From assembly GCA_013396525.1 (NCBI GenBank), contig VWYX01000405.1:609083-673082 (forward strand): a stretch of 64,000 nt of DNA. Direction: 5' to 3'. Below, in pieces: positions 48,851 to 62,230 of this stretch (positions are counted from its first letter, which is position 1; the number at the start of each line of letters is the position of its first letter). The notes beneath the pieces are model-generated. The model did no database searches. It had not been told where the DNA came from and was given only the letters and a program-made list of their open reading frames with translations. The DNA comes from Chaetorhynchus papuensis. Its lineage: Eukaryota > Chordata > Aves > Passeriformes > Rhipiduridae. Made by a program: the position numbers and the translations under genes.

Positions 48851-49148
48851 CAACCCAATCTTTGTACAGAAAACCTACAATGGCCAGCATTTCTAACTCA
48901 AAGGTTAGATTAGAAAAAGAAAACGCACTTCTGTGTGTACCACAGTCTGGGTTATTGCAGATTGATACAAAGGACAACTCACAAGGGCTCAGGTCTTGAT
49001 CATATTAAGTGTGGTGTAGAAGCAACACTTACTGAAGTGCAACTATCAGTAAGAGGCTCCAATACAGGCTTTTTTTTTTCACAAAAAAGAAAATATATTA
49101 TGTTTCTCAAAATTAATTGATGGAGAACCCTGGCACACAGATACTTAC

Positions 49149-49183
<35 letters not shown>
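49149..49183. repeat. (AT)n-(AC)n microsatellite
   Basis: Uninterrupted AT dinucleotides followed by about four AC units, likely polymorphic. A minus-strand frame starting in it reads as tyrosine-isoleucine repeats and is an artefact. Confidence 0.95.
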
Positions 49184-50362
49184 TTTAATTTTAATCATGT
49201 TTTCTAGATAGGCTAATTTAAGACTATGATTCAATTTCACATTAAGAAAAGGTCATAATTTATAGGCAAAAATATCCCAAAATCTCTGATGCTTTATGGC
49301 ATCTTATTAGTGTATACATGTTCAGATGTGTCTGGGGGAGATGTGCAGGTGTACTCTTCAACCAAAGGTGTCATTGCAGTTTGTATGTGCTCTATGCATG
49401 AGGCTGAACACACACTGCAGTCTACTTTGCTAATTATATCTAGCAGACTGTGGTGCTGTGGTAACAGGGAATCAGCACAAACAAGTATTTTGCAAGATTA
49501 TGTAGGTCTTATCCCACCCACTACTGAGTGAGTGAATTGAAAGTTCAGTTGAGTATGTCAACAGGAGTCATCCCTTTGACTGCGGTTTTGACACGACAGT
49601 AAAGGGATGCATAATTCTAGGGATTAGTTATCAGGTCTGGGAGGTGCAGCTTCACATATGAAAATGACTCATTTAAATATATTAATCAGTCCTCCTCAAG
49701 AGTTAAATTAGCTAAATACAGACAAAATGCACTTCTCACTGTATCTGTAAATGCAGTAAATTTAGAAGCAGAGGTACATTGGAGATTCTGTCATGTTCAC
49801 AGTTTTTCTTTCAGTCCAACTAAGCAACGGAATGTTGACATTGATGCTTATCCCAAATTTGTTTCTGCATCTTATTTTAGAAGAAATCTTTGCAGCTTAC
49901 CCAGTCTCCGGAACTGTAGCAAATTGTCAATATTTTTGCAGATACATTTCCCAATCTCCACAGTCAGCCCACTGGACTGGAAATATGCACTTCATTTATA
50001 TGATTTCCCTTTCTTTATGCTCCACTATTTTCCTGTATCTTAATTACAGCAGACATGTCTACATATTTTTACACCTATAAAAGTTTTTTAGTTTCAAAGC
50101 TCTTTGCCTGTAGAGCAATAAAAGGTGAAGCAGGATCTGAACACATTTTCTGCACATTATATGAAGAACTCTTGCCTGTGAGATACTGAATTCCTTATCG
50201 AGTCTCCTTATGACTATAAAAAGTGAGAAATTTTCTGTGTTGGTGTGTGGGTACACAAGTGTGTTTAAAGCATGACTTTCTGAAGACGTCAGCCTTAATG
50301 AACTTGAGTAAGATATACATAGACAGCTATAAATGTGGGCATGAATCTATTCACATCTACAG

Positions 50363-50409
50363 ATATGCATATACATATATAGATGTATGTGTGTGTATAT
50401 ATATATACT
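50363..50409. repeat. Compound TA/TG microsatellite
   Basis: atatgcatatacatatat is followed by gtatgtgtgtgtatatatat. Alternating purine-pyrimidine throughout most of it. Confidence 0.85.
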
Positions 50410-53400
50410 CACACATCCGACAATAAAAGCCCAACAATTCAAAGCCACAGAATATTGCAATATGCTTTAGCATGCCTCACAATAATGATTGTTGTTAGGA
50501 GGGTATAATGCTTATTAGTTCCCTATTTAAGGGAGTTATTTTTTTGGTAGAGTGTTTTGTTTTGTTTTTATTTTTTTTTGACTACCTGACAATTCTGCTG
50601 TGCTATTTTACAGTAGTCAGAGTGACACTAAAGTTTGGGGAAAAAATAGTAAAAACACCCTAGAGAATTATATATCACAAACACTCATGTGCGTAATAAA
50701 TATATGTGTTTGTTTGTTCCAATAATCAAGGAATAATTCTTTAAAGTCCTTGGTACTCAATAATTTGTTATTTTTACCTTCAGAACATCACAGTATTTCA
50801 CAGAGATCAAAACCTTCATATGGATCCAAACTTTCAATGGAGAGAGGGACATCAGGAGTTAAAACGATTTTTTACCACAGGATTTTGTTCTATTTTTTGT
50901 CCCTACCTCCACAGACAGAAGAAAACTGCAGAGCCATCGTCTTGATTAAAATGCAGAGAACATATGTACCTATTTTATTTTCTTGTTTCAGTTTGCTCCA
51001 TAGCAATAGGTTATTTACAGCCTATTTTTGTCATTATTTCTAGCCATGTACTGTAACAGAAAGAATCCTGCTCCCAGCCCCCATGGTGCCCTTCTAATGT
51101 GCCTGTACAGGCACCTCACTTGCCCTCTCCTAAACCTCCTCCTTTTAAATGAGCATGGGAAAAGTTGTTTCTGAAACAGCAATTTAGCTCATTTTCTGAG
51201 CCTAGAGGAATATAGTTAACTGATTTATAGCCCTCTGGATGTTGTAATTGTTGCAAAACACGATGTATTCCCAGAACAGTGATATAAGTATGTCACTTGG
51301 AAAATATGCCTCCCAGCAATCCACTGAAATTAATGAAGCGTCATTAAATAGTTGCAGTTCTTAAGCATGTTGCACAACCCAGCATGCAAAGAGTTATTGA
51401 CAAACTTTGAGATGTCAAGAGATAATATCTGTAGAATCATAAGCTCAATAGTGTAGTAGTTGCCAAAGGAATGTTTTAATAATATCCCAAGTTTCAGTTC
51501 TTTAACATACCCTGTAACTTTGAGAGCCTGTAACAGAAAATAACAAATAGTTGGGCTGCCTGCAAGCATGCAAGTAACTTAGGAATCACCATATAGCTAG
51601 TAGAAATTACCCAAAAAAAAAGGAATACTTGCCCAACTAAGGATACTGCTTTCAAAAGGCTTCCTTGCTAACAAACAAGGAGAAAAAAAAAGAAAAATAA
51701 ATACTAATCCTTCTCTAATACCCATTTATAATACTTTGTCAGAATAGATAAACTCAAGCAAAAACAAGCTTTTCTTACTAGCATTGGTAATTTGGCAAAT
51801 GAAATTAAAAAATAGGACAAAATTTTCAAGACCATGTAGCAAACATTTTCAGTATTCTCTAAAATTCAGATATAGATGTTACACAAAACACCAGGTTTAA
51901 AATATACTGAATAGCTCTTATTTGAGGATGATTTTGAAAATTAAGCTACATGAAACACATTTTCAAAAGCTAGTAAAATTAAATGAGTTGAAAACTACAC
52001 TCAAATTTGGGACCTTAATTTTTTTTTGTTAAATGTTATACTGTAATCTTTCATGAAGACTAAAGCCACACTTTAGCCAAAACTCATCAGCTGTCCAAGT
52101 GCCACTTATTATTCTTTAATGTGGCTTGACTATGATCAAGTCAGCAGAACCTTAGAGGAAAATCACAGTCAGAGATTCACAGCACTGTGAACTTGATCAC
52201 ACACTGACAGAATTAGAAAGTAGACCAAGGGTCCAAGCTTACTTTCGGAAAGGAAATCTAACTTCTTAATCATGAAAATGTTATTCTGGACATCTAATTT
52301 TGACTTAGCCATCTGAATTAAGCACCTCTTCTAAGGAGAGCTGCCATATACACATTACAACATAGGCTTTATGAAAACAGCTTGGGGTGACACAGATTAT
52401 TTGCCCTTGTAATATGAAAAACTATCTTTCAACTGTCCATTGGTTACTGATGCTGTGGCTAATACAAATAATCCAGAAATAAACAATATTTATAATTTCC
52501 ATTTTCTAAATCAGTTTATTTAAGCAGTGCATAAATGGAGCACGGTCAAGTTTTCATGCCAACAGGCCAACATTCCATTATAAGTCACGTTTTTGTCTAC
52601 AAGCTACTTACCAGCCTCCGTCTGGCTGGTATTCTAAGAAATATTGGAATTGTAATAGTCTGTCTTTACTTATGCCAGACAAATGGCTGGGAACTTATTG
52701 ATCACAACTTTATTTTATATAATGAACTGTCAATCAAAGTGCAAGCAGGTATTCTATTATGGTTACTAAGTACTTCATTAACATTTCATATTATTTACTG
52801 TTTTCAACTACCAGAACAGCACACAAAACACCTTAAATGGCTATAGAAACAGCAAAAAATGGGCATGAGATATGTGAGAAATGCTAGCAATGAGCAAGTG
52901 TTGCTGGCAAGTAAATACTGGAGTCAGATTACACATACACATAAAACATCAGACGAGTTGCTAAGTGTTTATACTCATTTTTCCATTAAGTGTATTCAGA
53001 ATAGGTGGAATTCTTGAGATTCTCTTCAAAGAATGTAAAAAACTATTTAAATTTCTAAAACATTTTCTATATACTAATTTTCTTCACCGTTCACTTCCTG
53101 TCAATCTTTAAGAAAGAAGGCGGAAAAATAATAAAAAGCCACCGTTCAATCAGCCTTCAGATAACTAGTAAAACAGACACCATCTACCTGAAATAGGCAA
53201 AATTTTGTGGATCCTGAGTTGATCAGCTCACTAATACCATACAAAGTTTAACAGCAATTCATTAACTGAAATAATAAATAAAAACCATAAATATCTGCAG
53301 AACCAAATATTCCCAATCTTACATGCTACCAAAAGCAGAAGACAGAACTGTCCCCTGAAAATATGAACAGAACTCTCACTTCACCAGTATTCTACAGTCA

Positions 53401-53484
53401 GTAAAGAGTACAGATGCCACCTATATAGTAACTTAAATTAACAGCATATATTTTAAGGAAAACAACATCAACAAGAAGTATTAC

Positions 53485-53524
53485 AAGAACAAGAACAACA
53501 ACAACAACAATAATAATAATAAAA
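53485..53524. repeat. (AAC)n-(AAT)n trinucleotide microsatellite
   Basis: aagaacaagaacaacaacaa grades into five AAT units, indicating an AAC to AAT transition within one array. Confidence 0.92.
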
Positions 53525-54719
53525 TACCCACCACCTTACAGCTTCTAATTATTTAGGAAATAATGTGTAACCTTCCAAGCTATATAAAATCATGTCAAAA
53601 TAGCAATTAAAAAATTTAGCAAATTAGAGAAATATCTCTTTTGGTCTTAAGTAATCTTTGCACAAATTATGGTAAATCTCTACAATGAAACAAAAATAAA
53701 ATAAATTTAAAACCTCAACACCTAACATCATCTTCATTTCTTCCCTGTGATAGGTACATTTAGATTATAACAGTAAGTATGAGTCCAAAATACCAACTGG
53801 AAACTAGGTGGCTATGAAGGAGGTTCTCAGAAGAACTTGGAAATTATAAATCTTGAGGATCTTTGTGGCATAAAATTCTAAAAATTCTAAAAAATACGCT
53901 TCCACTGAGCAATTTTCTGAATAAAGCCTTTCACTATACAAATGCACTTAATACTGAAAATTTGTATTTTAATAATTTGGATGAGGGGAAAGCAGATCAT
54001 TCCACAAACAATAAAAACCTTTTGTGAGCCTGATGGGGTTTTTAATTATCTCGAACAAGAAGAGTGCTATTGTTCAGCTACACACTCTCTACTGCCATTT
54101 ATTTCATTTAGAAGGCACTCATATACCAGGGTGATGGATGGCAACCTACACTAAATAGATTTGGAATAGATTTAATGCTTGCCTTCCCAGTTAAAATTCT
54201 AAGACTTTGTGAAATGGAAAGGGGTCTGGTCCTTTATCCCTCTCCTTTCAATTGGCTATTCACTGGCTAGCTGACAGCAAAAGGAAGTAACCATCCATCA
54301 TCTTCAATAGGGAGCCAAAGCAAGCAAAATAAAATCTTAATAATGTTCTGCCAAAAACAGTAGGGAAAAGGCAGTGTAATTTTTAGATGCAAGAATGATA
54401 CGCAAATCCTTGATTTTTATCACACTGAGTATCATCACAGAGAGCTATTCACATCTGTTATAAAGGAGAACTACAAGCTTTTTAATTTACTCTTCAGTCT
54501 TGCTAGTTTGAATACCTCCTGCATCATTTTCCAAGGTAAAATGAAAGCACTGAACTCTGACCAGGACAAAACCATTTACGTAGTAAAACTTTATTGACTG
54601 AGAGCGTATGAATCTTATTAATTTGACTTTAGAATTCAGAGAAGAAAGAATAACAGGTGTCCAGCACCTCAGCACAATGATAATTATTTCTTGCATTGAA
54701 TTAATAGCAGTGAAACATG
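53525..54719. other. Unique AT-rich DNA, nothing recognised
   Basis: The short frames at 53942-54154 and 54487-54696 have no recognisable product. No named repeat. Confidence 0.55.
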
Positions 54720-55140
54720 CCTGATTTCAGCAGCTGTTGGAAGCAGCGGGGTTGCTTCTGTCAGAATAAAGAGAGACTCCCACCTCCCCAGATAAATGCA
54801 TTCAAATCAAACAGTGCATACCAACAGTCAGCAGTGCCCTGCTCCTGCGTTAACAGTGATTAATCACATCACTGATTGGTTCTCAACTATCTTCACTTCC
54901 ACCCTCGCTGTGGACAAGATCACTGAGCTGCTCATTAAAAGAGCTGTACATGAGCTGCAGGAGGGAAGGATGGTGATCCCTGAAGAATTGTTATAATCAG
55001 TATGAGGCCTTTTCAGCACTTTATATAGAGCTTAACTGAGGTCAGGTGTCAGTGATTGCCCACACCTCTCCGGAGGCCAATACCACTTTGCACCCTGCTA
55101 CTGACAATACTGTCCAAGTAGCACAATTCCATTTTATTGG
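54720..55140. promoter_or_regulatory. Candidate conserved non-coding element or cryptic exon
   Basis: This GC-richer, repeat-free patch includes the perfect 12-bp palindrome GTGATTAATCAC at 54856-54867, followed by a CCAAT-box-like ctgattgg. A 66-codon plus-strand frame (54796-54996) has an oddly protein-like charged end (ELLIKRAVHELQEGRMVIPE). I recognise no family and see no splice acceptor before the ATG. I favour a regulatory element and keep an exon or pseudogene as the alternative. Confidence 0.35.
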
Positions 55141-55695
55141 TGGAACATTTGTGGGAACTACAGCATGGGGAAAAAAAAGGCCATTGACTCTATGCACTTA
55201 ATAAGTGGTCTGCAAGAACTGGAGTATGGGAATATAGAAAAATGAATAGGATATGGGCAGATAGTTATCCAGCTGTACCAACTGGGTAATTTGTCACAAA
55301 TACATCATTATTTAACCCCTCTTTCTCAGTCTGTTATTTTAGCCTTCTACTATCTAGACATCCATTTTAAATTGCTCATCCAGCCCACCTTTATAGACAA
55401 CTGAGAAAGATCCTCCAGAAAATAATTCAAACATCAGAAAATAGACCCCTGGACAGCACGATTCACTCCCTTGAGATTTCTATTTTATTCCACTGACCAT
55501 AGACAGCCCTGGATGAATAGTTTTGACGTAGCACCTAACTTTTAGATGGGCAACTTTTGTGAGAGAAAACAAACTTCTCTGAAAGCAAATTATGATTTCA
55601 GTCACTAGATTACTTCAAGTTGCTGACCCATCTATTTCTACCACTGGTTCTTGGCCTGCAGGTTTTTGTCAGGTTGTCAGAAATATCTGCAATAG
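55141..55695. other. Unique DNA, nothing recognised
   Basis: No frame of 60 codons and no repeat. Ordinary AT-rich sequence. Confidence 0.6.
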
Positions 55696-55725
55696 CACTG
55701 GACATTAGACCACATATGTCCAGTG
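55696..55725. other. Hairpin-forming inverted repeat, 10-bp perfect arms
   Basis: CACTGGACAT (55696-55705) and ATGTCCAGTG (55716-55725) are exact reverse complements around a 10-base loop. The stem would be stable in RNA, but there is no sign of a longer miRNA-type precursor, since pairing stops at the stem base. Confidence 0.88.
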
Positions 55726-58700
55726 TAACATTGGCCTTAAAGAGACCTTCAAGGAACACTGGTGTCTCCTCTCAGATGAATTTGTATTAGGCATTTATAG
55801 ACCCTGTATTGATTTAACTAATTTATTGTTCAGCATTCCTCAAAATCATCTTCTTCCCTCCTTTCTGCTCTCTGACCTGACATAGGTGTTGGTAGGTCTT
55901 AAAATCAGATCTCTTTGAGCTCATCCACTGCTGTAAGAAACTGGTCTTTTGAAAATTGAAAAAAACCCCTAATCTACGTACAAATTACTGTGGAGGTCAC
56001 CTCATTAAAGTTTTGCTCTAAGTTACTGAACAGTAGCAAACCAAAGAGTTTTAAAGGCATCTGTTACTTAGCCACACATCCTTGTGGACTTTGGTCTCTC
56101 TAACTCCTGACAGCTGCTTAAGTCATTACCATATCCTCATCAATGTAATCAGTACCCTAAGGCTGCCCTACCTCTCAAATTCACAATCTGCAATGCTGCT
56201 CACTTCAGTGCTTTGGGGCATATTAGCAACTCAAGCTTTTTCTGCTTTGATGTGCATGTTCTGTACCACTGACCCCAAAATATGCAGGTCTAATGAATTA
56301 GCTTTAATAGTTTTCTTACCCACTTAAATGTTTTTGTTTTAATTGGCTATACTACTATGTGTCTTGAACTACACTGAAAAGTTCACAGCATAGATGCTAA
56401 TGGTGCCTTTCTAATTACTGCATAATGAACAAAGGTCTGTCTGAGCAATTTCAGAGGTTAGGCTTCATAATTAAGAACCCCATTTTAATAAAAATCAACT
56501 TAAAAATTTCACATACTTAATAGGAATAATATACACCACAAAACAATATATTCAAAATATCTGGGGATTTAAAAATACTTGTATAAATCCTTTTATTTAC
56601 GCAAAATTTGTATTTTCTTCATTTCCTTTTAATCTACCTGCCAACAGCCAAAACCTCAGCGTTATCACATTGTCCCTGAAGTGCACTTAACTTGCATGGA
56701 TCACTGCTCTGGGGCTGGACTTGATTTTTCTTTTCACTTACTTGAGGGAGCACTGATAACTGAGAGGCAGAGTCATGCCAGCCACTGCCAAATTTACATC
56801 CTTGTCTGTATGGAGCAGAAGCCAATGATTTCTCCCAGAAAACTACAGTGCTTTTTCAAACTAAATCCATTCTTTCTCCAAGACTTCCAGTTTCATGGGT
56901 ATCAGTGAAGATATTATTTCTGATGCAGAAAAAAAGTTTATCAGTTGGTCCTATTACATCCCCTGTGCCCACCTGCTTTGTGCATCAATGGCATTAGCTA
57001 AAAGAGTTTTGCATCACTGCTAGTCTGCTAGACCTGAGACCATGACATCATAATGAAAGTTCAAGATTAGGATAGATAAAAAGGACGGGACGTCCTCCCA
57101 TAATGTCTAAACACTGTGGATTAGGTATGAGCAAGGTCCAACATCAGCTATTTCCATTGTAACACCACCTTTCTTTGGGTTAGACAAATATTCATACACC
57201 TATGTCGCACACATGAGCTGTAATTAAAACACCTGATGTTAGGATAGATAATATGGCTAAATGAACAGCTACTGGAATAGGTGAAGTTCAACCACAAAAA
57301 GCGTTGGGCATTTCACTACCATTTCAACTTAAATATTTAGGTACAAATTCACAGCAATAACATGTTGTATCTCACTTATACTCCTAAAAGGTAGCTACAA
57401 CCATGTTCAATTTCCCGCCACAGTTCCATCTGGCCCTGAGCATTTTGTTTGTTTGTTTGTTTTTGTGTTTATTAAATATTTCCCTTAGAAACAAAAAAGT
57501 TACTTTAGTTGCAGTGTGCGACTAAGTACACATTAGCAGGAAAATCAGGTAACATACAGCTTCTGATAAAATTAGCAGTGTGGTACCAACAGTTCAGGCA
57601 TACTAAATGGCTTTTGACTGCCAGCATTCCACATTATATTCAGATCAGTAAAACCTGTATGAACATTTTTGTTTGAATCAGGAGCAAGTTTTAGAAATTA
57701 AGATACAGCTGGTGTTCACTGACTGAGACTTAGCTTACAAAGTGCAGAGGCCTGAAATTGCATAAACTGCTCCACACAAACTGCTTCTGGTGAATGGTAA
57801 AAAGAGTTCCTGTATTCCAGGACATCCAGCACAGGACCAGAAAAGAGCCAGACCCAGCAAAATCCTAAAAATTCATAAGGTTTAAAGGTCAAGACCTCAG
57901 CACCTGTGGCTTCACTCTGAGGTGGTGGTGGAAGAAAAGTCACATGTGCCACTTGTCTGCTTATCACACTTGCAAGAGAAAGAAAAAAACGTCAGTGAGG
58001 TAAGTTCTTAGACTGTGAATGCCAGGCTTTTTCTACCCATATTGTTCTACACCAAAAGATTTGAAGAGCTTAGGTATGAAAAACCTTGGTAAAAGACCTA
58101 CACAAAAGTTGAAGAGCTGAAACAATCCTTCAGACTTACACTTTTTAACTAATATCCAGAGGTCAGGAAGAAGAAAATGCATATTCCTTGTCTCTTCCTC
58201 GCTGTTCTCTTTAGTATCCTAAACACCATCACCTTCTCTTTATGAACAACATCTGCCAAAGCATCTCTGCAAAGTTTGAGGTCTAATGAAATCTGAGGGA
58301 ATTATAAATGATTTTCATAGTTCTTAATTATTGATGGAAGAAATAGATGTCTTAGCAGCCAGGCATGTGATAACCCAGTATTTTAACATATTTTTCCTCC
58401 TAGAACCACAAAATGATGATTTCTTCACCGCTACACTACAGTACCACCAATTACTGTAGAAAATATATCACAGCCTCATCTCTCTACAATTATTACCCAT
58501 TCTCATTTATGTAGGCTATGTAATTTCATTAAAATGCATGTTTGTGGAGATGAGTGGTTATTATTTTTATTCCTGTCTTAATGAATACTGCTTTCTTCCA
58601 TGAACTTTACAATATATGCACGAAGAATAGTAACTGATTATTGAGTAATCCCTAAATGGTATGGTGAATTCTGAACTGACAGTTATTTCACTATCTGCAA

Positions 58701-59603
58701 AATTAATACAAAAATAAACAGCAAAGTGGTGCAGATTTGAAAACAGAATTGCATATCACAGGAAGAAAACATTTTGGTCAGTGAAACTGTATAACAAATA
58801 TATTGAATAGAGTTTTATTGATTGGTTAAATTCCACAGTTAAGAAGAACACATATGATCATTTTTTTCCTAGAAGTGAGTCACCATTCCCGTGGGTAAAC
58901 TGATTTTTGATGGAATACAGCAAGGGAATATCACTGAGACACAACAGAGGAAAGGACACTGTCAGATAAACCAATACAGCTTTCTATCAAGCAGAGCTGA
59001 CACAGGAGTGGAGGGGTAAGTGAAATTCCCAACAGTCTTCAGATAATATTTCATTTACCGGGGTTTTTTTGTGACTACTTAATGCAGTTTCTATCCCTGT
59101 CTGTAAATTCCTGTTATATGAAAAGATTTTTTCACAGGTAAAAGTGAGAAGGAAAATAAGACTTTATATCCAACTCCCTCATATATGGATCTTCTTAAAT
59201 ATAACCATTAATGACATTTAAAAAAAAATTAAATAAAACAAAAAAAACTACTATAAAATCAGTAAAATTTTAATTCCGAATGTGTTCAGGATTACCTCAA
59301 TTTCAGTTTTGTGAGATTGGATCAAAGATATGTATGCCTTAACATGAAAAAAATTAAAATAGTGGCTTTAGAACAAAGGAAGTCTTCACTCTCTCACTTG
59401 GTACATATTTACGTTTAATTGTCATGCTTAAAGGACTTGTATTCCAATCTCCAAACTGAACTTTAATGCAAACTAAGGGTAAAGATCATCATCTTCATTA
59501 AGCATCAACCAGCAATCAAACAAATAAGAATATTTCAAAGTAGATTTCCCGCCCTGCAGGGTTCCAGTGAAGGAAATAATAAAGTGAAATATGAAAAAGA
59601 AAA
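55726..59603. other. Unique AT-rich DNA, no gene seen
   Basis: Contains a (GTTT)n tract at 57443-57464, a small hairpin at 58436-58459 (CTACAGTA / TACTGTAG, loop 8) and an A-rich run at 59218-59250. The frames at 56082-56327, 56634-56908 and 57716-57967 have no domain. No exon is supported. Confidence 0.55.
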
Positions 59604-59690
59604 CTGTTCTTCAAGAAGAACAGATCTAATTAAAAGGAAGACCTAACAACTTCATGGATTAATTGGGAACCAGCTGAGATAATTAGACCT
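59604..59690. promoter_or_regulatory. Palindrome plus homeodomain-site cluster, candidate regulatory element
   Basis: CTGTTCTTC-AA-GAAGAACAG at 59604-59623 is an inverted repeat with 9-bp perfect arms. Its centre TTCnnGAA fits a heat-shock-factor core, and its ends carry TGTTCT/AGAACA steroid-receptor half-sites in everted order. Directly after it come TAATTA (59627-59632), TAATTG (59660-59665) and TAATTA (59680-59685). Motif content is visible; function is inferred. Confidence 0.4.
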
Positions 59691-60112
59691 CTGGGAATAA
59701 GATTACACCCATCATAAACTGCTTTTTTCACAACTACAGGTTAAGTGCTTAAAGCTTTAATTGGGGGCAGCACTAAGAGGAAAGTGGAACTTGCACAGAA
59801 GAATTAATATTTGGGGAAGCAATATCCTGAAGTCCTCTGGCATCGTTAAAAACCACATTATTATTTTTCCCCAAGTGCATGGGATTCTTGGAGCCAAGTG
59901 GGCAACTGTGGTTAGAATTTGTACCAATCAAAAAATGATCACACCATTGTACTTTGACCTATAAACCACATGTAGCTATTCTGTACATTAGTAGTTCAAA
60001 TACAGTCTCACCCTCTGAGATTAGTTTAAATGAGGTGTTATTTTAACATATAGTTTCTGCAGCCAAACCATGTCTTTCAAGAGAAATATACCCTGAGAAC
60101 ACAACAATAAAT

Positions 60113-60150
60113 TAAAAAAAAAAAAAACAAAACAAAAAAAAGAAAGAAGA
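60113..60150. repeat. A-rich low-complexity tract
   Basis: A-runs with CAAAA and GAAA interruptions. No retroposon body is recognised upstream. Confidence 0.85.
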
Positions 60151-62070
60151 ATCTAAAGACCGGGTAAACTGCTGCAAAGAATAACTGCTTCTCAGAATTG
60201 CTCCAAGCACTAATTTCAATTAAACCATTTGAAACAGAAACAGTTTAATACCATAATACAAGAGTCATGGAAACTTTTGCATCCAGCTGATGAATTGTGT
60301 GTCTATTAAACAACTTGGAAAGCACAGAGGGAACACTTACTAATACAACAAAAAAGGTGGTCATTGTCTCTGCTTTAATCCCCCTTTAGGGGTAGGAAAA
60401 AATGGGCAGAAGAAAGAAATTCTGTATTTTCTAAAAGCTCCACATATCCCTTCTCTAATAATAATATTCAAGATAAAGACAAATGATTTTCAATTACAAA
60501 TTTTATTTGCTTGCAAAATAACATATCTCAACACTGACTCACCATCTTTGTTTTTTGAGGTTAATATAAAACAGTGAGAAGGTTGAATTCTTTAACTGTT
60601 TTAAAACACCATGGAGTACACATGGGATTGAATTTACTGTGATGTAATTTTGATGGAAAACAAGTTATCGGACCCAAAAAAATCCAGAGAGTTATCAGTG
60701 TGAGTAATCACTGATAAAAGTCTAATCTAGAAAAGTTTGAAGAATGCTTTTGAGACGTCTGTTTCAGTGGGTTTTAAACACATTATGAGGTGCTTCTCTG
60801 AATATGTATGGTATAGCTCATGGCTATTTGTTCAGTGTACCAAAGTAATTTCAGGAGGTCTCAAGCCATTCACATTCACTTCCCTTTTGCAGTCTTTGTC
60901 AAGCTGTCTAGCTCCTGCCATTGGGGTCTACCTGCATGTTCAACCTGTAGTTATTCATTGAGGGATGATGAGTTTTTTGATGACCAAGAACTACACTGCA
61001 AGCCTGGTAGAGTTACCTCACATAACGGGTATCTTGGGGAATTTCACCCACTACTCTCTGCTTGAGATGCTGCTTAGATGTGCTTTGGTTCTTGTCTATT
61101 TTACCTTACCTCCTCTCTGTGGCTGCTGCAGCTCAGGATCCTCCCTTTTCTTCCTTTTAAACTCCATCTAGTAATATGAATCTATGAGGTAGATGAATCA
61201 GGGGAGGAAGAAGTTGTCCAGACCAATAGCATTCCCAAATCATATCCTACAGATGGGCAGATTCTTGCTTCCCCTAGTTTTCTGATGAGTCTTCTGATGT
61301 CTGACCAGGTCTACACCTCGCTCCTTGGGCTGGCACACTTTGCAACTTTTCTTGTTCAAGATTTTTTCCTAGTTCCAAAAAAAGTCTCTCACTTCATCTT
61401 ATTCAAACTATACCATGGAGTGATACATTAATTGTCATAACTACAGATGTCAGTTGTAGTCAATGAAATTGTGTGATAAGTTTAGTGTAACACCACGACT
61501 CTGTAGGATCACAACAAACACATTGTTAGTATGTGTCATGTAATTTGTAATTTGGTGTGAGAAATAAACATACAATAAAAAAGTAAATCTCCTAGCAACC
61601 TTATCAAATACCATATAATCTTGATCATTTAAAACACAGGCAAAAATCTCTAAAACATTTTTTAAATATTTATAAGTGCATTGTATACAAAGCCAAGATT
61701 GTCAGTTGATTCTAACTATTTCTATATGCCTTCTGGATTCAGGCACTAATGAACCAATATCTATCAGCATGACTTTTGCTGAAATACTGTTACATTAATG
61801 AGTTTGGATCAGCTGCTCAAACAGTTTGGCTGAAAAAGATGTCTGGTCAGGAAATACATCGGGGGAGGCAAGCATAAATGTTAAGCTTTAGTCCCTTAAA
61901 TTTGTTGACTGCAAACACGACGCCCAAAACCTTTTACCACATTCAGCTTGATTTGATACTACACTGCATAAATAAGACTGTGTATAAAAATGCCTTATCT
62001 TTCATGCAAAAACAACGAGAGAAGTTCTTCTCTTTATTATACAATTTATAACCCAAATGACATCCTATGT

Positions 62071-62230
62071 TACACCAGTGTAAACCACTGGTGAATTTGT
62101 CACTATCATATTGAAGTCAGCATTATTCAAATCTAAAAGTTATTCCCTCAGTTGTGCTATGCCTCTGTATTATCCTGTCTGAGACTGACACAAACTCCAG
62201 TGGGGTCATATCCCTAGAATTAACATTCTG
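62071..62230. repeat. Possible ancient interspersed repeat with palindromic core
   Basis: ACCAGTG-taaac-CACTGGT (62074-62092) is a perfect 7-bp inverted repeat. It is followed by atattgaagtcagcattatt and, further on, aactccagtggggtcatat. The 'acaccagtgtaaa ... ttgaagtca' texture recalls an old repeat that I have seen in sauropsid DNA, but I cannot name the family. Confidence 0.35.

Larger units (their letters stand above)
48851..53484. other. Unique AT-rich DNA with two microsatellites
   Basis: An (AT)n tract of about 27 bases at 49149-49175 runs into a short (AC)n to 49183. A compound TA/TG microsatellite occupies 50363-50409. The frames at 49289-49531, 49793-50080, 50750-51043 and 52535-52846 (up to 103 codons) show no domain. 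No exon is supported. Confidence 0.55.
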
